Assembly: GCA_026873275.1 (NCBI GenBank)
Contig: JANTUC010000005.1
Span: 186,001-250,000, forward strand
Reading direction: 5' to 3'
From: Pseudopithomyces maydicus
Lineage: Eukaryota > Ascomycota > Dothideomycetes > Pleosporales > Didymosphaeriaceae
Length of the DNA: 64,000 nucleotides
This document shows positions 34,847 through 46,823 of this stretch, one piece after another. The stretch's first letter is position 1; each line of letters opens with the position of its first letter. Both the position numbers and the translations under genes were made by a program. Under the pieces are notes generated by a model, which saw only the letters and a list, made by a program, of their open reading frames with translations, ran no database searches and was not told the DNA's origin.

Positions 34847-37800
34847 TGTTGCTGCAATTGTACTAAATCCTCTTTATCACAGAGAAAAATGATTACAGAA
34901 GGTGTGTTAGTTCAAAAGATGGGATCGTTTTTGTGGGCAATTCTTATATCCGGATGGGTTACAAATTGAAGAAGCCGGGATTCGTACTTACCTACTGAAA
35001 CGGGCGTAGCGCCGACTGAGATACATACACGAACAGTATGGTAGTCCCACACGGCCCGTGCATGCGATGATGAGATGATTGGGGTTTCTAGATTTATCAA
35101 TAATGCATGCTGTAGATCTGTGTGTGTGGGTGTGTGCGGGAGAGGGTTAGTATTGGGAATCGCTTGTAATGGTTCAGTGTATGCCATAGGTGCGTGCGGT
35201 GTACAAGCTACCCCTCTATTTGTCTTCCAGACTTTCTACATCTTCCGCTCTTTCTTTGTTCTCACTTCTTTATTTTCACGAGAAGCTGAAAAGAATTGGG
35301 TAGTCAGTGGAGTTGATACATATGCAATTTTCAATCAATATAACATATAGTGAGTGTGAAGCATTTACTACCCAGGATCTAAAACTCCAAAATTCAGAGA
35401 AAAAGCAAACACTTACCTTGATATGGAACCACGTACATTTTACCCCACCACCAAATACCATAATGTTCGCAGCTGATGATCACACCAACCTACCAAAAGT
35501 TTCATCCCTTGCCTCCCACCCCTCCACGAGTTTCCACACCCCAAAAACAGCCTAATCACTCCCTCCCTTCTCCCAATCTTTACCCTACCTTAGATATGCA
35601 TTCCTTCAGCAAACTGAACGGGGTTAAAGATGACCCGGAAGTTGACAATACCCGCGTCGTGGCTGGCGTCGGGGTTGAGCGGCTGATTAACTGGGAATAT
35701 ATAATGTGCTCTTGTCCATTGTGGTATTTCTTAGCCGGTGAGCGAGTTCAACACGTAGCATTGCATCTAGCGGGGATTTTATTTGCGTACTCAGTGTCGA
35801 TGCCATTGCCGAGGGGGGATAGAAGGAGATTCATTAGGGAGAGAGGGAAGAGGGAGATGAGTGCTGTGGTTCAGGCGCAGACGATATTTAAGGAGGAGTA
35901 GAATAAGGTTGTTGAAGGGGGGACACAGTGAGGGGGTGGAGTCGGTGGACGTAGAGGGATTACGTGGTGTCTGGAGGTCATCATTATTTCTTATTAATTA
36001 TAAGGGTCTAAAACGTATATGCATCTCTAAGTGACCGATCTAAATTACCCATTTTATTGTCTCCAACACATCCGTAAGCGTATAATAAGTAGACAGCTAT
36101 CCCCTTGCACCGCTACTCACATCAGGATATACCCATCTGGATTCTTTTTTCTACCAACGGACTCACCCTTACCGCCCCGTCCCTTGTTAATTATTTCTAC
36201 CCTTATATATGTATATCCCGCTGTCGTCAAATCTCTTACCCTCAATTATGTACTTACCATCTTCAACGTCGCGTTGGCATTGATCCTACAAGAAATTCGC
36301 CCATCGTCTCTACTAACCCCTTCTACACCATCACCCTCGCTACGATCTAGTCTTAATACTGATAATACTAATCCAATACACCCCGTCAAACACTCGCTTC
36401 TCTTCACTCCGTAACAAAATTCCCATTCCCCTTCCTCGACACTCCACCCACCCGAAATATACCCTCTGCGATGTTGCATCTCCACGCAAGCTGGAGCCCC
36501 ATGCGTAGTGTCACAGTATATATATTCTTATGTATACATGCATGTAGCGTCTTCCATAACGGACTGTGAATCACGTTGAGCTGCGACTTCAGGAGCTACC
36601 CACCGACGTGATGTTTGATATACATACATAGCACCCTGGGCCGGCGGAACGGGATATGTGCATACATACATACACACCAGGTGAGTCCTACATGCAAGTC
36701 CATACATATACATACAGTCTAGAACGTTGAGCGTCATCATCACCATACTGCCTCACACTTCATTTCAAATCTCCTCGATGGTAAGCCCATCATCTCCCTA
36801 GTACGTACTCACAGTAACCCAGGTATATATACACGCACATACTCTGCGGCTTAACTCTGATCGCCACACAGCCCTGCGAGAAGGCATAGTGCCACACATA
36901 CATGCGCATGTACACACAGTATGTAACCAGAGCAGGTCTTGGACAAACGTATATGTATACCTACATATATGCATGCATGCCTACCTACAGCCCACTGATT
37001 TACGTATATCGAGAGCTTTGTAAGACGGTGTACATAATGTATGTACACATGCCGCGACAGTACTACGTTTCAAGCTTCCCACACACACAGCTACTTCAGA
37101 CGAATACAGCACCGCACCACGCCGTCCCATCCCCCAGGAACGCAACGCCCATGCAGCACCACCAAGCAGGGCGAGTTTCGGCCGCCGAAACGGCCGAATG
37201 GTGATGATGAGGCCCCTTAGTTCGTTTGGCAGGTCCCTGGCCGCAACGGGGGAAACCGCGTCCCGGAAGACTGCATACCTCCCGTGTTTCTACATGCATC
37301 CATACTTTCGATGTTATGTTTCGAAGACCACGACAGCGACAACGACAACCGCATGTCCGTATCTATCATACATAGGTAGGTATCTATGTCTCCACGCACA
37401 AGCGAGATCGGTTTCGCATACATACATACATACACCTCACCAACCCAACCACGCCCCCTCCCACCCAACCCATCCCCACCTGTCACTTTTCGCCGAGATC
37501 CACCTACACCCAGGATGCGCATCCTCCCTCCTGCGCCGCCTGCTTACTTACTTACCCACCGTCGCCGCCCGCCAGCGTAAAAACCTCGAGGGATGGGAAT
37601 CGCAACCCGTTCCGTGCATACACACACAACGGTCTACTTACTTAGATATAGTGCCAATAGTGCATGTACGCGTGCGTGGGTCCTCGCCACGGACGGTACG
37701 GTAGGTAACACCTGGAAACGCATTTGCTGTCTCTGGTGCGTTCAAGGAAGCGCCATGTGGAACCCGACTAGCACGTATAGTACACACGGTTACTGCAGAC

Positions 37801-40680
37801 GCCCGTGACGGGTCGCCAGCAGCGCAGGAGATCCGCTTTCACCTCCACCGGGATGGAGGTGCTGTACCTAGGAAAGGGGACTACTACGGTGTTGAGACTA
37901 AAACCCTTACTCGCTCGCGCGCCCGACGTTGCGGTAAGGGCTACGCGAGGGACCGGTTCGAGCGAAGCGGTGAATTAGGGAGTTGCCATTTGCGCTCGCT
38001 CGCTCTAGAGAAATACAGTGCATGTCATTGCATCTACCTAATGGACGCACGCGCCGTGCGAAAACTGAGTTTCCTCGGGCAGCGCTGTCTGCAATCACGC
38101 TTGGCCTTGACGATGGAGCCTCGTGGCCGCCCGTTCCCAGGGTCAACCTTCTACGTACATTTCGGACCGAACACGGTGGTGCTGCGGGTCATGTGCGAGG
38201 TGCTTAGGTACCGGGAAAAACAACCGAGGCGCATCTCTCGAGTCGAAAATCACGCGTTGGAAATGAGTCTGCTTGGATACAGGTATTTGGAGTGCGCTTG
38301 GGTGTTGCTGCTCGGGTCACCTACCGGGATGGTCGCCTGTTGTCAGGGTACCACCGGTACATTATTTGACGCACTGAGAGTTATATTTGTGTTGTATAGG
38401 ATCGCGGGTGCAGATGACACTTTCGGCAGCGGTGTAATTGGTTTCGAGGGCGATCGGCACGTTGTTGGTGCAGTTATTAGCCCCGGTGCCTAACGCCTTG
38501 TTTTTCTTTGACGGCGGAGAGAAGAAAGTGGCACGAGGATGACAGAACGATGCTCAGAATCTGATCTGAGAATTCACCTATTGGCCGAGGGAAAATACGG
38601 GGTGGCCAAGCTGATGGGGTGGTGAGGGTTGGGAGCATGTCGAGCTGTTCTGTCTACATACTCACGCACACATCTCGTGCTGGTCAGGCTTCGACGCTGC
38701 TTACTTACCGTATGCTCATTCCTCGTTTCAGTCGCTCCAGGAATCCTTCCTACACGTGTGAAGCTTGACAGGCGGCGAGCGTGTCGTAGGGTTTCCGAGG
38801 ACGCGTAAGTACAGTCCGCCGAGAGGCACGGCGAATGAGTGCAAGCGCAGACGGGGTGGACGGGATGGGCGTTGCACAGAGCTAACTATTTTGCAACTTG
38901 TACAGTAAAAGGATCCTGCGATAGTAGGAGATTGACATCCCTCCTCCGAGTGATCGTCGCCAGGCATGGTAGCGGTGACCATTTGCTGCCTATCAGTGGG
39001 GCCCCAACGTGGCCTTGGTGATACTGAATGGGGAGGAGTGATGAGTATCGCGACCGGAACGGTTTGGTGTTGAGATTGTGAACTACTAGAGGTTTCCAAA
39101 GGCAGTCCGGGGGTGCAGCGCAGGCGGCGCGGTGTTCTCCATGCTCGGACGGTGGACGTCATCTCTCCCTGATGATCGTCGGGTGCGAAACGGTGAACAA
39201 AACAGATAGAGGCAGGCGGGCTGACGATTGCGACATGTCGTCCCAGCACGTTGATTCGGGATAAATGCCTTCCAGTCGGCGGGAAGGGTCCTTAGTCCAG
39301 GGGTCTCTGGTAGCGGTCTTGACTCGGCTTGGAAGCTACCCAACAAGCAAGCGCGGCAGCGGGCCAAGAGCAGACGTTGCAGCTGGGAGCGCCTACCGAC
39401 GACGGTTTTGCGGGCGTCGACGCCACAAACCTACACATGGACGCACAAACACACACAATGGTTGCAGCAGAGGGGTGGTGGAACAGCAGCGGCGTCAGAG
39501 GAAATAGTCGCGGTTGGCTGGCGGTGGACTGTGGCGGGCAACCGGGACTCAGGTAACTATGCTGGGCGCAGCAGGGTCCAAGATGAATATGACGATCGTG
39601 TATTATTGGGGTATGAGGCGGCAGACGGTTGACGAAAGAGACGGAGGCGATCGGCGGGCGAGCACAGCGACGGTCGGCGGGCGGCAGGCAGCCTGGCAGC
39701 ACGTAGGCACTCACTGGCTGGGGGGCACTTGCTGCTGGCAACAGGCGGTCCACAGGCACCTGCTGGCGGCTGTCGAGTGCTGCACTGCCTGCTGAGTTCG
39801 TGATTTGGCCGGCTGGGGTCAGCAGCAGGCGGCTGTCGTGTCGGCACGGGTAGCACGGGAGGTTGGATGGGGCAGAGTGATGTCAATCCCGGTCAGGTGC
39901 ATGGTGGTGAGACGGCGTGTTGCGGCGGCGGTGGTGGGGGCAAGGCAAGGCTTTGGCTGGTTTCCCTGCAGCCCGCTAATCTTCCCCGAAGCACGAGGAT
40001 CTTGCCTGCATGCGGGTAGCAGTGCAATCCCTCGACGTCATCCTCTCCAGGAGGACGAGGGCTGCGCGGATGGGAGGTGCGCTGATCGCAGGCGGGCGGC
40101 CGTGGCTTTACCACAGGTGCCGTGCGTGTGCAAGCAGTGGTAAAACCACGGGCGCCGCCTGCTGGATACGACGGCTCTCCCTACCGCGCTGCCACAGCAA
40201 AGCTCCTCGCTCCCATCATCCACACCTGTATCTACCTTGCATCTACCTACTCACATAGCGCTGCCCTGGCACGCTGCTCGACCCTCACCGCCCACCGCAC
40301 TAGTGCCTCGCCGATCGACATTACGGAAAACTGGGAGTTGGGCAGGTGCGCTTGCTTTGCTGCCAGTCTCCAGTCTCCGTTCCTAGCTGTGACTGTCTAG
40401 CACCGCCAGCCGCCAGCCTATCTACCGCCTTCTGCTGGAGCCCGCAGGGTCAGGCCGACTTCCCGTCACCACCACGGCGCTGCACCAGGACCCTTCGGCG
40501 GAAGCTGGCTAGCGTCATTCCCGCGCGCGCCATCCTCACCCTCGCACTGCACGCAGACACGCACACCCACCCCATTCCGCTTGGCGTTGCCCACCTGCTC
40601 TAACGGCGCCGCCTGTGCCGGCCTCGCAGCCCACTACACCCAACAGAGCCGCACGCTTTCTTGCCCTTCCTCCTCTTGCC
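34847..40680. other. 5.8-kb spacer with no convincing gene
   Basis: AT-leaning from 34.9 to 36.5 kb, then TACA/CATG-rich microsatellite DNA (36.5-37.7 kb, for example 37418-37435), then GC-rich sequence with recurring GGCGG/GGCAG words (39.3-40.3 kb) leading into the SCOC-like gene. A 167-residue open frame at 37990-38493 and a 141-residue frame at 35476-35901 have no recognisable domain or splice pattern, so I do not call them. A strong inverted repeat lies at 40100-40151. Confidence 0.5.
40100..40151. repeat. Inverted repeat, 15-bp arms
   Basis: Left arm 40100-40114 (CCGTGGCTTTACCAC) and right arm 40137-40151 (GTGGTAAAACCACGG) are complementary at 14 of 15 positions around a 22-nt loop. 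It lies about 530 bases upstream of the SCOC-like start. Confidence 0.75.
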
Positions 40681-41356
40681 ATGTCCACAACCACCACCTT
40701 CCCTCCCCTCCCCGTCCACGACCACCCACGCATCGACTTCGCAGACGACATGAGCTCCACCTCGTCGAGCTCCTCGGTCAGCGACCAGGACCAGGCCCGC
40801 CACGTCGACGACGACCCCTCCAAGCTGCAGCGCCCGCGCCTGGGCAGCAGGAAGTCGAGCGGCACCATCATCATCCCGCGCGACAGCCCCCACGTCGAGC
40901 TCAAGGAGGAGGAGTACGACGACGGCGACGCCCGCACCATGAGCCCGCGCCGGAGCAGCGAGGAGATTGAGAAGATGGGCCAGGAGGCCCGCCAGGCCCT
41001 GATCGAGTGAGTCTTTCCACCACCCGCACACCGCCCGGCCTCCCCTTACTTATCTGTCCCCTCTTTCAAGCCCGCATGCATGGACCCCGACGCTGACCTT
41101 CGTCAGACAGGCAAAGGCCCTGCAGGCCAGTCTGATGGAAATCGTGGACCGTGTTGAGATTGTCAAGTCGGAGCACGAGAAGCTCGAGGGCGGCAACAAG
41201 TTCCTGCAGTCGTAAGTCGTCGTGCCCTCCCTAGCCACCGTGAGCCGTCTCTAACCGCCACCCAGATACATCGGCGAGCTCATGCAGACGAGCAAAATCA
41301 CCTCGACGGGCGCCGCAAAGAGCAAAACCAAGGGCAAAAACCGCATCATCAAATAG
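40681..41356 (+). CDS. SCOC-like short coiled-coil protein
   Basis: Exons are 40681-41006, 41107-41211 and 41266-41356 (introns of 100 and 54 nt, GT-AG), giving 173 residues. The N-terminal 100 residues are acidic, Ser-rich and probably disordered. The C-terminal part, from about residue 100, forms a heptad-patterned helix (EEIEKMGQEARQALIEQAKA, then ASLMEIVDRVEIVKSEHEKLEGG) ending in NKFLQSYIGELMQTSK. This matches the SCOC (short coiled-coil, DUF2205) family, which includes yeast Slo1. These proteins bind Arl1/Arl3-type small GTPases at the Golgi (family knowledge). A basic tail (KSKTKGKNRIIK) closes the protein. The family normally shows a disordered N-terminus and a terminal coiled coil, as here. 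The start is supported by the reading frame and a preceding pyrimidine-rich leader. Confidence 0.88.
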
Positions 41357-42925
41357 CAATCAGCGCTCCCATCGCCCGGGCTTCCTGTCTGGAACTTCGT
41401 CGGCTTGCGGCGCGGAGCACACCACGTTGGCATCCTTCCCGACCTCATCGCCTCCCTGGTCGAAACCACACACCCGGCCACCCTACACCACCATCTCATC
41501 AACATCATCCACCGCCTCACCCACCAAGAAACCACAAAGCGATCCGCTTACGAAGATACACACATTGACTCGCATTTATCAGCGGTTGCATAGCGGCATC
41601 GGGCCCCCGGCGTTATCTGTTAATTCTCTGCCCTTCGACACGCCCACTTTGGACACTCGTCTTCTTCCTCTTCTCTCAAACTACCGCTTAACTTCTATTC
41701 CACACATTGTTTAGATTCGACGTCTTCGCCCACCTTTTATACCACATTATCCACGGCGTGGCTTCTGATCCCACTTCGAACTAGTTTTTTTTCTGGGGGT
41801 ACCCATCCATCTTTTTTCGGCGCGTGGCGGCGTTTCCGGCGTTAGCTGCATGTTTGTTATTTTTTGTTTGCAGATTTTTTATAAACCCCAGAATAAAGGA
41901 TGCGACACGGCGAAATATAGCCCAGGATATATTTATATACATATATTTTGGTTCGGCGCCATGACATTCGCTCGGTTGAAGGAGAAAGAGGGAGGGCTGT
42001 GCGGACGGACTGGATTGCATGGGCGGACAGAGAGGGAGCGAGCGCTAGGTGCGCGCTTCAGCCTATAGCTCGACGGCCGAGCTATGTACGGCTTGGGAGA
42101 CCCGCGAGGCACGCGTGTTGTGTATGGTGCAGCTCGAAGGCGCGCCTCCGCATCCGCAAGTTGCACACGGGGACGGGCGGTTACTTTGGGATATACGTTT
42201 GCACGGATGCATACGTGCATTCAATGCAATGCAATAGGCTGGGCCGCGCCGCGATGAGAGTGAAGAGCGTAAGCAAGAAAGAAAGAAAGAAAGAACGTAA
42301 GAAATATATCGTATCTTAGAGATTCCCCCAAATATCAAATGTAGAAGTGTTCTTTATCTACGCGGCGTAATTACTGTTTTCTTTTTCTTGTTCTCTTTCG
42401 GTTTGTCACATCGGGTAACACGACGAGGGGAGAATGAGGCTTCGTCCAGTTGGATGGATGTATGTATTTTAGCTCACTCGATAGGAAACTGTATTATAGG
42501 TCGCTTCACTTGGTGGGTGTACAGTATAGTGGAGGTCGCTCCTTCCGTTTCGGCGTGAGTGAGTGAGTCCGTGGCCACGTCACATCATAATATCATGTCG
42601 TTATACCGCAGCGACAATACCAGCCAGTGGCTAAAACGAGGCACGTTTTCGACTTGGATCCTGGATACGAAAGGCGATGGAATTGGATGTGTTGAGGCAG
42701 AGCAGAGCAGGGTAGAGCAAAGCACAGCACAGCACAGCACAACACAAAAGGGGAAGTTCGTAGGGTGGCATTGAGGCAAAAGTAGGAACAGGGTGTACAT
42801 GTGGAGAAAGATACGGGGCGTAGCGTGGAATGGGATGGAATGGGAATGCACGGGATAAGAAGATAGGACGGGATAGAGGAGCATACATCGAGACGGGACT
42901 CGATACGACGGACCAGGAAAGAACA

Positions 42926-42955
42926 GACCAGACCAGACCAGACCAGACCAGACCA
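42926..42955. repeat. (GACCA)6 tandem repeat
   Basis: Six perfect pentanucleotide units, about 60 bases before the TACA array. Confidence 0.9.
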
Positions 42956-43013
42956 ACATGTAAGCACAAGCGCAGTGCAGTATCCGATCCATACCCAGAC
43001 AGACTGGACTGCG

Positions 43014-43085
43014 TACATACATACATACATACATACATACATACATACATACATACATACATACATACATACATACATACATACA
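43014..43085. repeat. (TACA)18 microsatellite
   Basis: Seventy-two bases of perfect TACA units, the longest simple repeat in the window. It produces open frames on both strands that should be ignored. Confidence 0.95.
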
Positions 43086-44218
43086 GTTGTTCCGCGGGGA
43101 ACGAGTGCTGGTTAAAACACCCTCTGTTTTTCTACATCTAGTCCTTCGATATCTTACCATAACGCGGTCGCTGGATTTCGCATACTACGGCGCTGGTCAC
43201 CTGCAGCGTGACGGCGTTCCAATGTTCCGCTAGGGACACGGGAGAGGAAGAGGAATGGAAAAGTGCGAGAATGATGGGGTGGGTAGGAGGCGAGGGGACA
43301 CATAGCATAAGCTGCGTCTTGTGTGATGCTGTGGATGGAAAGTTGGATGAATGGCTAGACTGCTATATGGGCTATCGGGTAACAGTGAGGGGGAATAGGG
43401 AGGGGTTTGTGGGTGCATCGAGGTCTATGAACAGGTGGGAGGAAGGGGAGGCATGGGTGGGGTGGTGATGGTGGGGAGGAGATGGATATATGCATTTGGA
43501 AAAGTGCATTGGTATCAATTGAACGTTTTTTTTGGGTTGGGGCTGTCGATGCACGTGAAGTTATGGGTATGTGTACAATATTCATGTTCGTACTACAGTA
43601 TAGAGATTATATTATGTCTACCCATCAATAGACGCACTTATAACCTTATATGTTTCATGGCAAGAAGCTTCTACGGAACAACCATACGTATCACCTCATC
43701 TCATATGTTTTTTTTGTTTTGGATAGAATGGGAACTGCTTGTTACTGAGTCTTGCTTAGCTTTCCTTGGTCTGGCTTATCACTCTTGCTTGGTGGAGGTT
43801 CACCAACTAAAGCATAGCTCACCGATCCGGTGTACCTGTGTACTTTGTGTCACCATGTTATCTGCAAAGCTCAAACATGATGATCAAACGTCCAAGCTTC
43901 TGCGATATGGAGAAGTGCATGGGCTTCATGACGGGCGAAATAAACTTGTCAAGGATAGAAGACGAGCAGAATGCAACAGCATTGCGTTCCTTCCAGGGCA
44001 AGCTCTTGTCTCTACAGACGTCTTCTGCCAAAACTCCACATCATCCATGTATCAACAATCACTTGGATATTTATTTTTTTGAATTCATCTTGCATTCCGA
44101 AATTTCCAAATACACGTAATTCTCACAAACCCTCTCCTCTTCCCCCCACATGTTCCCAATTGCTCTAGCCCTCCCTGTATATTTACACGTCGCCCAGCCA
44201 TGACGGCACCAGGCCAGC

Positions 44219-44849
44219 CTAAGCGTGCCACAACCTCGCAACCAACTCGGTGATGCCGACATCGTTCGTCTCGAAAGAGTACAGGGCCAGGCCGAGAGTG
44301 ACGGTGCCAATGCGGAGGGCCCAGTTAGCGGCGGCGCGGATCTTGGGGACGCGGTTCTTGGGGAAGTAGTCGATGATGCAGGACCTGATGTCTCGTGAGC
44401 ATGTGAAGAAGCAAGTGTCACGAGCGTGGCGGGACGTACTCGAAGCCGATGTGCGAGTGCAGGACCAGCAGGGCGCACAGGATGGAGTCGGTGACGGGGT
44501 TCAGCGAGCCGGCAGCAAAGGGAGCAACGGTGAGGGGCACGAGGCCAGCAGCGATGATCCTCTCGAAGCTCCAGTGGTAGCTGCCGTGGGTGTAGTCTGG
44601 GTTCGGCACGGGCACGGCCGTGTTCACGGAGCCCTCGATCTTCTGGGGCAGCGGCGGCAGGATCTGCTGGCGCTGGGTGGCGTGGAAGGCGGCGATGCGG
44701 GTCGACTTGGGCATGGGCGAGCGCGCAAAGGCCGGGCGGAGCTGGTGCACGAGGGTGGAGGGCTGGCGGGCGGTGGAAAACACACGCTGGGCCTGGGCGG
44801 GTGCCTGCAGGCCCTGCTTCAGCAGGCTGGGGCGCATGACGGAGGCCAT
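44219..44849 (-). CDS. SDH4: Succinate dehydrogenase membrane anchor subunit (CybS)
   Basis: Exons are 44849-44440 and 44384-44219 (55-nt GT-AG intron), giving 191 residues. The N-terminus is basic and hydroxylated without acidic residues (MASVMRPSLLKQGLQAP, then RVFSTARQPS), a clear mitochondrial presequence. The mature part has the CybS blocks GSYHWSFERIIAAGLVPLT (helix 1), LNPVTDSILCALLVLHSHIGFE (helix 2, with heme-region histidines) and CIIDYFPKNR, whose Asp-Tyr lies in the quinone pocket in relatives, followed by a third helix. Complex II of the inner membrane passes electrons from succinate to ubiquinone (family knowledge). The Met at 44849 is preferred over an in-frame Met 30 codons upstream because the presequence then has a normal composition. 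It diverges from the MPP-beta gene. Confidence 0.95.
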
Positions 44850-45157
44850 TGCAGCTGTCTCGGGGGCGCAATGGAGCTGGTGGAGCGGAGAGGGGACGGC
44901 GAGGGCGTGAGGGCGTGAGGACTGCGAGCAGGTCGTCAATGGCCCATGACCCGAGGTCGACGGTTGTGGTGCTCGTTGATTACGTCGGGGGCGCGTGATT
45001 GGCCAGTGGTGGCTTCCCGTTCCGGAATAAGCCGCGTCGCAGTTTCCTCACTCTTCGCCAAGCACTTGCAGGTGCAAGTTACTGTACAGCTCCGTTCCCA
45101 CGCCCTCATCCATCCCATCGCCCAGCCCTCCCCCATTGCGCACCCCATTGAGCAGCA
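44850..45157. promoter_or_regulatory. Bidirectional promoter between SDH4 and MPP-beta
   Basis: 308 bases separate the two start codons of divergent nuclear genes for mitochondrial proteins. It contains an inverted CCAAT box (ATTGG, 44998-45002), the binding element of the fungal HAP/CBF complex. Confidence 0.6.
44998..45002 (-). promoter_or_regulatory. CCAAT box
   Basis: ATTGG on the + strand in the context GTGATTGGCCAG, near the middle of the shared 308-bp promoter. HAP complexes bind CCAAT and activate respiratory genes in fungi (family knowledge). Confidence 0.45.
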
Positions 45158-46823
45158 ATGGCTTCCCGGCGGCTCGCACTGAACCTGCAGACGGCTCTGC
45201 GCTCCAAGCAGGCCATCAACGCCGTCAAGCGCAGCAGACAGTCGCCCTTGACCAGAGGCCTGGCCACCCCCGTCGCCCACGGCTCCAAGACCGAGTCCAC
45301 CACCCTCTCCAACGGCTTCACCGTACGTACGCCGCCCCTACAGCTGCCAGAACTGCCATTGACCCCCTCCCGCAGATCGCGACCGAGCACTCGCCATGGG
45401 CCCAGACATCGACCGTCGGTGTGTGGATCGACGCCGGCAGCCGTGCTGAGACGGACAAGACCAACGGAACTGCACACTTCCTCGAGCACCTTGCTTTCAA
45501 GGTAGGCGGCCGCACAGCGCCCCGCGTCGTGACGCACCCACTGATGCCCGGCCACAGGGAACCGAGAAGCGCACACAGCACCAGCTCGAGCTCGAGATCG
45601 AGAACATGGGCGGCCACCTGAACGCCTACACTTCGGTATGACACCCAGAGACTCTGCGCCTTCGAGTGCTGATGGACATTTGATAGCGCGAAAACACCGT
45701 CTACTACGCCAAGTCCTTCAACCACGACGTGCCCCAGGCCGTCGACATCCTTTCCGACATCCTCCAAAACTCCAAGCTCGACCCCCAGGCCATCGAGCGC
45801 GAGCGCGACGTCATTCTCCGCGAGCAGGAGGAGGTCGACAAGCAGCTCGAGGAGGTCGTTTTCGACCACCTGCACGCCACCGCCTTCCAGGGACAGTCTC
45901 TCGGACGCACCATCCTCGGCCCCAAGGAGAACATCCAGAGCATCCAGCGCACCGACTTGGAGAACTACATCAAGACCAACTACACTGCCGACCGCATGGT
46001 GCTCGTTGGTGCCGGTGGCGTTCCCCACCAGCAGCTCGTCGACCTCGCCGAGAAGTACTTTGCCTCGCTCCCCGCCGAGGCCCCCAGCTACTCCGGCAAG
46101 CAGGTCGCCGAGCAGAAGCAGAAGCCCGAGTTCATCGGATCTGAGGTCAGGATCCGGGACGACACCCAGGGCTCTGCCAACATCGCCATCGCCGTCGAGG
46201 GTGTGAGCTGGAACGACGAGGACTACTTCACTGCCCTCGTCACCCAGGCCATCGTTGGCAACTGGGACCGCTCCATGGGCAACTCCAACTACCTCGGCAG
46301 CAAGCTCAGCTCTTTCGTCTCCAACCACAACCTGGCCAACAGCTTCATGAGCTTCTCCACCAGCTACTCGGACACTGGGTACGTCACAAGCCGAAATTTA
46401 GTACGTGGGTATGATTCGCTAACCTGATTTAGTCTCTGGGGTATCTACCTCGTCACCCCCTACGTCGAGCGCATCGACGACCTGGTCCACTTCACCCTCC
46501 GCGAATGGTCCCGCCTGTCCTCCAACGTCTCCAACGCCGAAGTCGAGCGCGCCAAGGCCCAGCTCAAGGCCTCGCTCCTTCTTTCCCTGGACGGCACCAC
46601 CGCCGTCGCCGAGGACATCGGTCGCCAGATCATCACCACCGGCCGCAGGTTAGCACCCGAGGAGATTGAGCGTGTCGTTGGCGCCATCTCCGAGAAGGAT
46701 GTCATGGACTTTGCCAAGAGGAAGCTTTGGGACCGCGATATTGCCATCTCGGCCGTCGGATCGATCGAGGGTCTCTTGGACTACAACCGTGTGAGGAACG
46801 ACATGAGCAGGATGCTGTCATAA
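45158..46823 (+). CDS. MAS1: Mitochondrial processing peptidase beta subunit
   Basis: Five exons: 45158-45322, 45376-45501, 45558-45635, 45687-46378 and 46433-46823 (introns of 51-56 nt), giving 483 residues. A basic presequence (MASRRLALNLQTALRSKQ) precedes the M16 metallopeptidase domain. The inverted zinc motif HFLEH is at residues 89-93, followed by the downstream glutamate region ELEIENMGGHLNAYTSREN and by FQGQSLGRTILGP, both typical of MPP-beta. The second M16 half carries TTAVAEDIGRQIITTGRR. With the alpha subunit it removes targeting presequences in the matrix (family knowledge). An intact HxxEH identifies the catalytic beta subunit, not a core protein of complex III. Codon use is strongly C-biased, as expected for a highly expressed gene; it explains the long antisense open frame here. 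Confidence 0.97.

Larger units (their letters stand above)
41357..44218. other. Microsatellite-rich spacer
   Basis: Holds AAGA repeats (42267-42290), AGAGC/ACAGC runs (42697-42745), six GACCA units (42926-42955) and 18 TACA units (43014-43085). Long open frames are repeat translations (Met-Tyr-Val-Cys runs) or lack any domain. No gene called. Confidence 0.6.

Noticed and set aside
35476..35901. 141-residue plus-strand frame
   Set aside because: No recognisable domain and lies in a long gene-free spacer; kept only as a note.
37990..38493. 167-residue plus-strand frame
   Set aside because: No signal peptide, domain or splice context; composition is not distinct from neighbouring non-coding sequence.
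42585..43160. Long minus-strand frames with Met-Tyr-Val-Cys repeats
   Set aside because: They are translations of the (TACA)18 microsatellite and its flanks; three overlapping frames show the same repeat.
45318..46328. 336-residue minus-strand open frame
   Set aside because: Antisense shadow of the MPP-beta gene caused by its C-rich third codon positions; Val/Leu/Gly-rich with no domain.
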